In this document: piece by piece, positions 1 to 6,626 of the stretch | Layout of the letters: every line of letters begins with the position of its first letter | How positions within the stretch are numbered: position 1 is the stretch's first letter | Source of the DNA: Methanocorpusculaceae archaeon UBA456 | GTDB taxonomy: Archaea > Halobacteriota > Methanomicrobia > Methanomicrobiales > Methanocorpusculaceae | Reading direction: 5' to 3' | Length of the DNA stretch: 16,580 nucleotides | Assembly: GCA_002496395.1 (NCBI GenBank) | Contig: DAJQ01000022.1 | Location: 1 to 16,580, forward strand | Notes under the pieces: generated by a model | Database searches by the model: none | Seen by the model: the letters and a program-made list of their open reading frames with translations, nothing else | Told to the model about the DNA's origin: nothing | Program-made: the position numbers and the translations under genes

Positions 1-800
1 CCCCGGAACTTCTCCTCGCTCTCTGCGAGATCGCGGTACAGAATCTCAAGCGGGCGCCTGATCCCAGTCTCCACAAGAGCCAGGTAGATGAAGGCAAACG
101 AGATGATCTTGAAGAGATGGCCTATGAGATTCGACAGCCCGTAGACATCGATATAGAAGGTGAATGCAAGCTCAGCGATAATGGTTGCTCCAAGGGCAGC
201 GATCATCAGGTGCATTATCCGGGGCTCGAAATATGCCCTCTTCTGGTAGATGAGCACGATTGTGGTGGCGAAGAGGATCGAGAGGAGATATTCCATGTAT
301 ATCTTGAAAGAAGTCAGTCCGCTTCCCTCAATGAAGCAGTCCGGGAACACTCCCGGTGTGAAGATAGACCAGATCAGGGCAACAACAAGTGCGAAATAGA
401 TCCCAAACTGGAGCCTGAGATCAACCTTCCTCGGAATGAGGAAGGCTGCGATCAGAAGTGTTGCTGCCTCAAGGCTCCGGGCTGCTATCCAGAGCTGGGT
501 TGGGAGGTTTGCATCATACCCGGCAAATATGTTCATCCCTTTGAAGGCGAGGGTGTGAAGGAGATCAATTGTGGCTATGAAGAGATATCCCACACCAATG
601 AAGAGGAGGTAGCTGTTCTCGATCCGATCCCGTGCCGTCCATGCGATCATAAAGATGAGGCAGCCGATGATGATCGCGAAGAGCTCGGCTATGGTATGGA
701 AGAGGAGATAATTGACAAGTGATGTCAGTGTTGTTGCTCCCAGAAAAAAGAAAAGTGCAAGAAAGAAGAATCGGTGATTTGTATTCTCAGATGACCCCAT
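1..800 (-). CDS. MASE3-domain sensor histidine kinase, N-terminal part (truncated by window edge)
   Basis: The minus-strand frame opens with ATG at 800 and stays open to base 1, giving about 266 residues with no stop. The first ~245 residues are very hydrophobic, with about seven membrane segments separated by short loops. They include the stretches NSYLLFIGVGYLFIATIDLL and LPTQLWIAARSLEA, which match my recollection of the MASE3 integral membrane sensor domain. The visible end, LAESEEKFR, is the usual lead-in to a PAS domain, so a PAS/histidine kinase portion should lie beyond the window. The start overlaps the end of the upstream response-regulator gene by 14 bases, which suggests co-transcription and translational coupling. 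The pair probably forms a two-component system in which the membrane domain senses an unknown signal. The kinase core itself is not visible, so that part is inference. Confidence 0.88.
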   Translation of the reverse strand, partial: MGSSENTNHRFFFLALFFFLGATTLTSLVNYLLFHTIAELFAIIIGCLIFMIAWTARDRIENSYLLFIGVGYLFIATIDLLHTLAFKGMNIFAGYDANLPTQLWIAARSLEAATLLIAAFLIPRKVDLRLQFGIYFALVVALIWSIFTPGVFPDCFIEGSGLTSFKIYMEYLLSILFATTIVLIYQKRAYFEPRIMHLMIAALGATIIAELAFTFYIDVYGLSNLIGHLFKIISFAFIYLALVETGIRRPLEILYRDLAESEEKFR

Positions 801-1458
801 GAGCCCTGCACCACTCTTCTTCCTGTGCGACCATATCCTCCATTATTTTTGTATCCTCACCCCATCCCTCACAGGTCTCATTCTCTGTTGTGACGCATTG
901 TTTCAGGATTCCTTCATAGATACGGCCGAATACTCTGAGGCGGCGGCGGTGCAGGGCATAGTTGTACACATCTTCGGGAGATGCGGAATCGGCCTTCTCC
1001 AGCGCAACTTCCCGGTCCTCTTTGAGCTCAGCAAAGATCTCCTGGATCATCCGGACAAAAGGCTCCATCCTGATCGGCTTTTTGATCCACCCGCTGATCT
1101 CATGGCCATACTCAACCATCTCGGATGGGAGGAAGATCTTGCCGGTGAGGGTGACAATAGGGATATCCTTGCAGGCGGGGCTCTTTCGGATCGCACGGAG
1201 CGTCTCCCATCCATCCATCGGCTCCATTATGATATCGAGGAGGATCATGTCCGGGTATATTTCGGTTAAGGTTTTGAGGCATGATTCTCCACTATCGGCG
1301 CAGATGACAGAGTATCCGGCTTTTTCCAGCACCTCGGAGATGATATTCCTGAGGATATCGTTATCATCCACAAAGAGGATCACAGGTCTTCCGTTTTTTC
1401 CCTTCCCTGGCTCGATACCGGAGTCAGCTGGCATAACGATAGTGTATCCTGTATTCAT
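787..1458 (-). CDS. Response regulator receiver protein with uncharacterised C-terminal extension
   Basis: This 223-residue protein has a receiver (CheY-like) domain at about residues 24-145. The expected residues are visible: acidic pair D31/D32 in LFVDDND, phosphoacceptor D75 in LLDIIMEPMDGW, the switch threonine T105 in VTLTG, and the lysine K127 in the KKP motif. There is no recognisable DNA-binding or enzymatic output domain. The last ~75 residues are charged, predicted mostly helical, and contain two Cys/Trp-rich patches (ETCEGWGED and EEEWCRAHG) that I do not recognise. The gene lies directly upstream of, and overlaps by 14 bases, the MASE3 kinase gene, so it is likely that kinase's partner or a phosphorelay element. 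A weak TATA-like CTAAAT (1479-1484 region) lies about 24 bases before the ATG. Some 24-residue N-terminal sequence precedes the domain, so a later start is possible. Confidence 0.92.
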   Translation of the reverse strand: MNTGYTIVMPADSGIEPGKGKNGRPVILFVDDNDILRNIISEVLEKAGYSVICADSGESCLKTLTEIYPDMILLDIIMEPMDGWETLRAIRKSPACKDIPIVTLTGKIFLPSEMVEYGHEISGWIKKPIRMEPFVRMIQEIFAELKEDREVALEKADSASPEDVYNYALHRRRLRVFGRIYEGILKQCVTTENETCEGWGEDTKIMEDMVAQEEEWCRAHGVI

Positions 1459-1500
1459 TATTAAGCATTCCTACCCGCATTTAGCCTCTGTTCGGAATGA

Positions 1501-1530
1501 GCTTTTTTCCTCATAAAAAGGCTTTTTTCC
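1501..1530. repeat. Two direct copies of a 10-bp A/T-tract motif, 20 bp apart
   Basis: The plus-strand motif GCTTTTTTCC occurs exactly at 1501-1510 and again at 1521-1530. It lies in the 85-bp gap between the end of the ribonucleotide reductase gene and the start of the response-regulator gene. On the transcribed minus strand these are A6 tracts spaced two helical turns apart. Between them is an A5 tract, which reads as T5 on the minus strand and might help end the reductase transcript. Function is unknown. Confidence 0.5.
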
Positions 1531-1543
1531 ACCAAAGAACTGT

Positions 1544-3253
1544 TCAATCCCCCTCATCTGGCATCTCGCTCCCGCATCCACGACACCAGGGGAATGAATA
1601 GACAATTCCCGTCCTGCTCCCGCTACGGTACAGAGTGATCCCTTTGAGGGAGAGCGTCCATGCAGAGAGGATTGCATCCCGGATCGCTTTCCGTGTGGTG
1701 TTGGGTGGGAGATTGATCGTCTTTGCAATGGATGCATGGGTGTGGCGCTGGAACGCAGCCTGCATCAGGAGATGATCCTTCCAGCTGATGTCGAGTGCAG
1801 AGACAAAGAGCCTCCTGAATTCGAAAGAGAGCCATCCGATATGCTGAAGTGATCCCCGGCGCCGGATCTCGTCGATCACTCTGTTCCTCCGGGACAGAGC
1901 CTCATCATCGGAATATCCAAGACGGGCGATCTCCTCATCAAGCCGATCTGAAAAGATCGGATGGATCAGCTCGAAATCAGCTCCCACTGTATTCTGCCGG
2001 GTGTAGGCAAAGGAATAGACAGGTTCGATCCCGGGAGAACACCCGGCAAAGAGCGAGATTGTACCGGTGGGGGCAATAGTTGTCAGTGTGGCGTTCCGTA
2101 CCGGTTTCTTCCAGACACTCCCTTCCCATGCCGGGAAGGCACCAAGGCTCTCTGCCAGCCTCTCCGATTCATCCACTGCCGTTTGTGTGATGAAGGCCAT
2201 CATCTCCTCAGCACACTCTCGTGCAGCTGATGAATCATAGGGCAATCCCAGGAGTATGAGGGCATCATGCAGCCCCATCACGCCAAGCCCAATCTTCCGT
2301 GTCCTCTTCATCGCCTCTTCATTTTCAGGAAGGGCATATGTGGTTCTGTCAATTGCCTGATCAAGGAACCGGACTGCAAGCCGGACAATCGTTTCGAGAT
2401 GCTTCCAGTCTACCGTTCCTTTCTTAACAAACCGTGCACAGTTGATACTTCCCAGGATACATGCCTCATATGGCAGCAGCGGCTCTTCTCCACAGGGATT
2501 GGTTGCGGTGATCTCCCCAAGATGCGGGGTTCTGTTCCCCCGGTTGATTGCATCTGAAAAGAGCAGCCCCGGCTCCCCGTTCCGGTGTATCCCGTTGATG
2601 ATCGCGTCAAAAACGTCGCCGATGGTATACTCTCTACCTGTTGCCGGGTGGGTGGAGAGTACCTGGTCTGTCTCTCCGTCTGCATATGCCTTCATCACCA
2701 GATCCGGTACCCTCACCGAGAGATTGAAATGTGTCAGCCGCTCTTCCCTCTCTTTTGCATTGATAAAAGCAAGGATATCGGGATGCCGGATATCAAGGAT
2801 TCCCATATTCGCACCCCGTCGCCGTCCTCCCTGCAGAATCACCTCTGATGCAGTATCAAAGACAGAGAGGAACGCAACCGGCCCCGGCGAGTTCATCCCT
2901 CCCGGATCTATCGGTGTACCCTCTGGTGGGATCTCCGAGAAATTGTACCCGGTGCCGCCGCCGGTCATCTGGATAACAGCTCCCTCTTTCACCGCTTCAA
3001 AAATCCCGGCTATCGTGTCTCCGACCGGGATCACAAAGCAGGCGGCAAGCTGGTTGCATGGCGTTCCCGCATTCATCAGGATAGGGGAATTTGGGAGGAA
3101 CTCTCTTGTCTCCATAATCCGGAAGAATGCCCCGGATTCGGCATCGTCCCTTCCGATCCATCCGGCAACCCGGTGGCAGATGTCGGTAAAATCCCTCTCA
3201 CCCGGGAGAAGGTACCGGCTCTTCAGAATATGACCTGCCATATTGTCCATCAT
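1544..3253 (-). CDS. nrdJ: Adenosylcobalamin-dependent (class II) ribonucleoside-diphosphate reductase
   Basis: This 569-residue cytoplasmic enzyme reduces ribonucleotides to deoxyribonucleotides using a B12-generated thiyl radical, so it works with or without oxygen. Family landmarks are in order: FLPNSPILMNAG (52-63), C72 in AACFV, the MTGGGTGYNFS loop (96-106), the catalytic NPCGE motif with N252, C254 and E256, C265 placed 11 residues after the radical cysteine as in NrdJ, and PTGTIS (395-400). C72 and C265 are the expected redox pair. A C-terminal WCRGCG motif (C557, C560) fits the flexible tail that re-reduces the active site. There is no N-terminal ATP-cone, and the protein is short for the family. 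A GGAGG ribosome site at about 3266-3270, inside the end of the upstream gene, supports the ATG at 3253; a second ATG follows immediately. The stop of the preceding gene is 6 bases away, suggesting one transcript. Confidence 0.95.
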   Translation of the reverse strand: MMDNMAGHILKSRYLLPGERDFTDICHRVAGWIGRDDAESGAFFRIMETREFLPNSPILMNAGTPCNQLAACFVIPVGDTIAGIFEAVKEGAVIQMTGGGTGYNFSEIPPEGTPIDPGGMNSPGPVAFLSVFDTASEVILQGGRRRGANMGILDIRHPDILAFINAKEREERLTHFNLSVRVPDLVMKAYADGETDQVLSTHPATGREYTIGDVFDAIINGIHRNGEPGLLFSDAINRGNRTPHLGEITATNPCGEEPLLPYEACILGSINCARFVKKGTVDWKHLETIVRLAVRFLDQAIDRTTYALPENEEAMKRTRKIGLGVMGLHDALILLGLPYDSSAARECAEEMMAFITQTAVDESERLAESLGAFPAWEGSVWKKPVRNATLTTIAPTGTISLFAGCSPGIEPVYSFAYTRQNTVGADFELIHPIFSDRLDEEIARLGYSDDEALSRRNRVIDEIRRRGSLQHIGWLSFEFRRLFVSALDISWKDHLLMQAAFQRHTHASIAKTINLPPNTTRKAIRDAILSAWTLSLKGITLYRSGSRTGIVYSFPWCRGCGSEMPDEGD

Positions 3254-3259
3254 TCAGGC

Positions 3260-4474
3260 TTATCCTCCGGCCAGACCTTGAAAGAGCGGAATGATCCGTT
3301 CAAGAAAGAGCGTGCCGTGGCCGACCATCTCCTGGATCAGGTCAAGAACCCCTTCGAATGAGATGCCGTCAGGGAAGATCTCACCTTTCTGCTCTGGTGG
3401 GCGGGGGAGTGGGGTGATCTCCGGAGTGGGCTCTGGTGTTGGTGTGGTGGTCACTTCAGGTGCCGGTGATTGGGTCTGTGTTCGCTCAGGGCTCAGGGTC
3501 TCTGTCATATCCGGTGTTTCGGTTGGATGAGTCCCGGAAATGAATGCGGGATGGGTAAAGACTGCCCCCTCCCTCGTATTGCCGTCTGGTCCCGACTGGC
3601 TGATCTCAAGGAGCGGCGCAGTTGTTCCGGCGGGAACGATTCCGGTGACAGCAACCGAGAGGCCGAGGCTCTCTCTTTGGGGGTACGAGAGTTCAAAGCC
3701 GGGGATCGTATAGAAATAGCCGCTCCGGGGATTTCGAACGAGTTCTGCTCCCCCATTGTGGATGCTGACCGCCCATGTTGCATTTATCAACCGGGTCTGG
3801 AGCCGGAGCGTATCACTTGTCGGAAACGTGATGTGCGTGATTCTGTCGAAGTAGAGATATGTCCTGAGCGTTGCCGTCTCTCCTGGCTGAAGGGATCCGG
3901 TCGGTGTGGTTGATCGCTCTGATACTGTGAATGCCGAGAGATCCGGCGGGGATGGGGCGACGATCACCGGATCCGGCGGCGTGCCCGGTGGGACGTTTCC
4001 GGCAGGATATGCTGTCTGTGCGATCAGGTACTCGTTCTCCCCGCGGAACGTATAGGAGCCGTCGAGCTGGCGTATCGAGAGTATGGTGACCGTCCCCGGC
4101 TCAGCAAACATGGGAACTGTGCCTGAAAGGCGGATGGTGAGGGCGATATCCTCACCTGAAGGATAACTGAGCTCCCAGCCGGGGAGCATCTCCCGGGTCT
4201 TACTACTCTGCCTCAGGGTGCTTACGCCACCCGATCGGTGCATATCAACCGTCCAGCGGGGATTAGTGAGCCCTGTCCGGAGCTCAAGGGTGTCTTCGGA
4301 TGGGAACGAGCGTGGGTCAAGGCCCGGGAACGTGACATATATCTCCAGCTCCAGCTCCTCACCATAGACGGGATACCCTTCCGGGACTCCCTCAGCCCTC
4401 TCCACAAAGAAGGCTCCGGCAGAGGAGACCAGAAGGAGCAGCATGATGATGCAGAAGGCTCCTCGTCTGAACAT
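3260..4474 (-). CDS. Exported protein with tandemly duplicated domain and Pro/Thr-rich linker (unknown function)
   Basis: I do not recognise this 404-residue family. The N-terminus is a clear signal peptide: MFRR, a hydrophobic core to about residue 18, then SSAGA with likely cleavage after A21. The mature part contains two copies of one beta-rich domain, roughly 36-155 and 192-305. They are matched by paired motifs: FPSEDTLELRT with FPTSDTLRLQT, NPRWTVDMH with NATWAVSIH, LPGWELSYP with IPGFELSYP, and IRLSGTVP with VAVTGIVP. Residues ~312-362 are a Thr/Pro/Glu-rich stalk. The final ~35 residues form a hydrophobic, amphipathic helix without an obvious membrane anchor. It is probably cell-surface or secreted, and the helix could dock to the membrane or to a partner. 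The gene is divergent from the MBL hydrolase gene and lies 6 bases upstream of the ribonucleotide reductase gene, with no obvious functional link. Confidence 0.85.
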   Translation of the reverse strand: MFRRGAFCIIMLLLLVSSAGAFFVERAEGVPEGYPVYGEELELEIYVTFPGLDPRSFPSEDTLELRTGLTNPRWTVDMHRSGGVSTLRQSSKTREMLPGWELSYPSGEDIALTIRLSGTVPMFAEPGTVTILSIRQLDGSYTFRGENEYLIAQTAYPAGNVPPGTPPDPVIVAPSPPDLSAFTVSERSTTPTGSLQPGETATLRTYLYFDRITHITFPTSDTLRLQTRLINATWAVSIHNGGAELVRNPRSGYFYTIPGFELSYPQRESLGLSVAVTGIVPAGTTAPLLEISQSGPDGNTREGAVFTHPAFISGTHPTETPDMTETLSPERTQTQSPAPEVTTTPTPEPTPEITPLPRPPEQKGEIFPDGISFEGVLDLIQEMVGHGTLFLERIIPLFQGLAGG

Positions 4475-4533
4475 ACCCAGACATCATCGCCGGGATGAAA
4501 GAGGCTTTCGTTTCTTACAACAAAGCTTCGTAC

Positions 4534-5376
4534 ATGCACCTGACGGTACTTATCGAGAACACCACCTTAATTGACCGGTACTTCCGGAGCGAACCCGGAC
4601 TTTCCTTCTTCATTGAAGATGGCGATGCCCGCATCCTCTTTGACTGCGGGTATTCGGATCTCTTCCTTGAGAATGCCGCTGCAATGGGTATTGATCTCCT
4701 TGATCTCGATGCAGTCGTCCTCTCCCATGGCCATATCGATCACACCGGAGGCCTGCCATCCCTTGCCGCCCACCATATCAGGGCAGGAATCGAGGGAATA
4801 CCTGCCACCCACCCCGTCTTCATCACCCATCCCGCCACCTTCGGGAGGAAGAAGGCAAAAGAATGTGGAGATGCCGGCTGTCCGGTCTCTGCTGAATACC
4901 TCTCCATGTTCGGCGAGGTGAAGACCTCAGTCTCTCCGCAGAAGGTCTCTGACCGGATCACCTTCCTCGGCGAGATACCGAGAACCGATCCGAAACGAAC
5001 CGCACAGAGTAGTGCCTTTGTTCAGACCGCAGATGGGTGGGTCCCCGATCCGGTCATCGAGGATTCGTGCCTGGTCTACCATGCAGATGACGGCCTGGTG
5101 ATCATCTGTGGCTGCACCCATGCAGGGATCGAGCATACGGTTGCATATGCGCGGAGTGTCTGTGATGATAACCGGGTGGCTGCCATCATCGGCGGTCTCC
5201 ACCTCTATTCTGCAAAGCCTGCCCGGATAGATGAAGTCTCCCGGTGGTGTGCAGAGTCGGATATTGGCGTCATCTATCCCTGCCATTGTACAGGGCTTCC
5301 TGCAACCATTGCACTCTCCCATGAGAACACAGTCTCGCCTGTTGGTGTGGGATCACACTTCTTATGGGATGAATAA
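4534..5376 (+). CDS. MBL-fold metallohydrolase, COG1237/MJ0301-like
   Basis: The protein is about 280 residues from the preferred ATG at 4534 (MHLTVLIENTTL). An in-frame ATG at 4495 would add 13 residues, but it leaves only 20 bases to the divergent neighbour and the extra residues do not look conserved. Metal-binding features of the metallo-beta-lactamase fold are present: SHGHIDHTGG (residues ~64-73), GCTHAGI, GGLHL and a terminal PCHCTG. Together with the opening LTVLIENTTL, they fit the family typified by Methanocaldococcus MJ0301. That family is annotated as 7,8-dihydropterin-6-methyl-4-(beta-D-ribofuranosyl)aminobenzene-5'-phosphate synthase, a step linked to tetrahydromethanopterin formation. 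That specific function is inferred from family membership as I remember it; a generic hydrolase cannot be excluded. No strong ribosome binding site is visible before either start. Confidence 0.88.
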   Translation: MHLTVLIENTTLIDRYFRSEPGLSFFIEDGDARILFDCGYSDLFLENAAAMGIDLLDLDAVVLSHGHIDHTGGLPSLAAHHIRAGIEGIPATHPVFITHPATFGRKKAKECGDAGCPVSAEYLSMFGEVKTSVSPQKVSDRITFLGEIPRTDPKRTAQSSAFVQTADGWVPDPVIEDSCLVYHADDGLVIICGCTHAGIEHTVAYARSVCDDNRVAAIIGGLHLYSAKPARIDEVSRWCAESDIGVIYPCHCTGLPATIALSHENTVSPVGVGSHFLWDE

Positions 5377-5393
5377 GCAGTATATGACGGACA

Positions 5394-5405
5394 AAGTTTA
5401 AACTT
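5394..5405 (+). promoter_or_regulatory. Palindromic TATA-like element upstream of arginine decarboxylase gene
   Basis: AAGTTTAAACTT is a perfect 12-bp palindrome containing TTTAAA. Its centre is about 27 bases before the ATG at 5427, the normal archaeal TATA-to-start distance. This supports a leaderless transcript beginning at that ATG. The palindrome could also be read by a dimeric regulator. Confidence 0.5.
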
Positions 5406-5426
5406 CCTGCACTACGAATGATGCAT

Positions 5427-5972
5427 ATGGTTGTTCCCTCAAAGGTATTCTTTACAAAAGGGGTTGGTGTCCATAAAGACAAACTCGCCTCATTTGAGCT
5501 TGCGCTCAGGAAGGCTGGTATCGAGAAGTACAATCTCGTCTATGTCTCGAGTATCTTCCCTCCAAACGCAACGATCGTCTCCCCCGAAGATGGTCTCAAA
5601 GAACTTAATGCAGGCGAGATCGTCTACTGTGTGATGGCACGAAACGAGACAAAAGAGCCGAACCGACTGTTATCTTCTGCAATCGGGCTTGCACTCCCAA
5701 AAGATGCAAACGAATACGGCTACCTCTCCGAGCACCATGCCTATGGTGAGACTGCGTTTGTCTCGGGTGAATATGCAGAGGATCTCGCTGCAACAATGCT
5801 TGCGACCACACTCGGAATCGAGTTCGATCCCGATAAGGCATGGCAGGAAAGGGAACAGATCTATAAGGCGAGCGGAAAGATCATCAAGACGACTCATATC
5901 TGCCAGTCTGCCGAAGGTGATGCGGACGGCAGATGGGTGACCGTGCTTGCAGCTGCTGTTTTTGTACTATAA
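5427..5972 (+). CDS. pdaD: Pyruvoyl-dependent arginine decarboxylase (proenzyme)
   Basis: This enzyme decarboxylates arginine to agmatine, the first step of archaeal polyamine synthesis and, in some archaea, of tRNA agmatidine supply. The proenzyme cleaves itself at a Ser-Ser bond to create a pyruvoyl group. The expected site is the [11 protein letters not shown] motif, with the two serines at residues 41-42 of the protein counted from ATG 5427. The flanking segments [18 protein letters not shown] and [11 protein letters not shown] (containing likely catalytic acidic residues) and the C-terminal [12 protein letters not shown] strand are typical of the family. In-frame ATGs also occur at 5418 and 5421. 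I prefer 5427 because [12 protein letters not shown] resembles the N-terminus of methanogen relatives and because of the TATA spacing. From there it has 181 residues, slightly longer than the Methanocaldococcus enzyme. Confidence 0.95.
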   Translation: MVVPSKVFFTKGVGVHKDKLASFELALRKAGIEKYNLVYVSSIFPPNATIVSPEDGLKELNAGEIVYCVMARNETKEPNRLLSSAIGLALPKDANEYGYLSEHHAYGETAFVSGEYAEDLAATMLATTLGIEFDPDKAWQEREQIYKASGKIIKTTHICQSAEGDADGRWVTVLAAAVFVL

Positions 5973-5978
5973 TCGCTG

Positions 5979-6008
5979 TATTTTTTCACTTTACAGCCAT
6001 TCTTTTTT
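5979..6008 (+). terminator. T-rich tracts after arginine decarboxylase gene, possible archaeal terminator
   Basis: The 49-bp gap after the stop codon carries two T6 runs (5981-5986 and 6003-6008) without a strong hairpin. Euryarchaeal polymerases often end at such oligo-T stretches. The same T-rich DNA may also serve the promoter of the next gene, so termination is only a possibility. Confidence 0.35.
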
Positions 6009-6021
6009 GAGGTAGCGGGAT

Positions 6022-6624
6022 ATGGAGATCATCGGCATTCCTTTCACAGATCTCTATACCTGGGTTCTCATCCCTCTCTTCATCGTCATCGCACGTATCG
6101 TCGATGTCAGCATGGGAACCCTCAGGATCATCTTTGTTGCACGGGGGTACCGGTTCCTTGCACCTGCACTTGGGTTCTTTGAGGTGATCATCTGGCTCCT
6201 TGCCATCGGGGAGATCATGAAGAACCTGAATAATCCCGCTGCGTATATTGCGTACGGGCTTGGGTTTGCGCTTGGTAACTACCTTGGAATAATCCTTGAG
6301 GATCGGCTCTCCATCGGCCAGGTGATCGTCAGGGTGATCACAAACCGGGATGCATCACAGCTGGTTGATGCATTAAAACAGAAGAATTTCGGTATCACCT
6401 CGATCAATGCCGAGGGGGCAACAGGGGAGGTGAAACTGATCTTCTGTGTCATCAACCGCTCCCGGCTCACCGAAGTGATTGAACTGATCAAACATTTCAA
6501 CCCAAATGCCTTCTACTCTGTTGAGGATGTGCGATCAGTAAAAGAGGGGGTATTTCCCCTGGAAAAGCCCGGTTTTCTCAGCTCACACATAAATGCGATG
6601 AAGGTCCGGAGAAAACAGAAGTAG
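6022..6624 (+). CDS. UPF0316-type membrane protein (DUF5698/DUF2179)
   Basis: The 200-residue protein has three to four hydrophobic helices in the first ~95 residues (for example YTWVLIPLFIVIARIVDVSM and AAYIAYGLGFALGNYLGIIL). A soluble C-terminal domain of ~90 residues begins at VIVRVITNRDASQLVDALKQ, typical of DUF2179. This arrangement matches the UPF0316 family, whose role is unknown; DUF2179 domains are thought to bind a small ligand. The start is supported by a GAGGT ribosome binding site at 6009-6013, 8 bases before the ATG. The gene follows the arginine decarboxylase gene by 49 bases and converges with the HEAT-repeat gene, whose stop is only 2 bases away. No function can be deduced from the context. 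Confidence 0.88.
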   Translation: MEIIGIPFTDLYTWVLIPLFIVIARIVDVSMGTLRIIFVARGYRFLAPALGFFEVIIWLLAIGEIMKNLNNPAAYIAYGLGFALGNYLGIILEDRLSIGQVIVRVITNRDASQLVDALKQKNFGITSINAEGATGEVKLIFCVINRSRLTEVIELIKHFNPNAFYSVEDVRSVKEGVFPLEKPGFLSSHINAMKVRRKQK

Positions 6625-6626
6625 CC

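Noticed and set aside
117..722. Plus-strand 201-residue open frame
   Set aside because: It is antisense to the MASE3 membrane kinase; its composition (very rich in Glu, Asp, Cys) is typical of a mirror image of hydrophobic coding sequence.
962..1516. Plus-strand 184-residue open frame
   Set aside because: Antisense to the response regulator, whose receiver residues are all present; Ser/Ile-rich composition fits a shadow.
1515..1528. AAAAAGGCTTTTT near-palindrome as an intrinsic terminator hairpin
   Set aside because: The arms are adjacent with only a one-base centre, so a stable RNA hairpin is unlikely; listed only as part of the A-tract repeat.
2442..3233. Plus-strand 263-residue open frame
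   Set aside because: Antisense shadow of the ribonucleotide reductase, whose motifs are unmistakable on the other strand.
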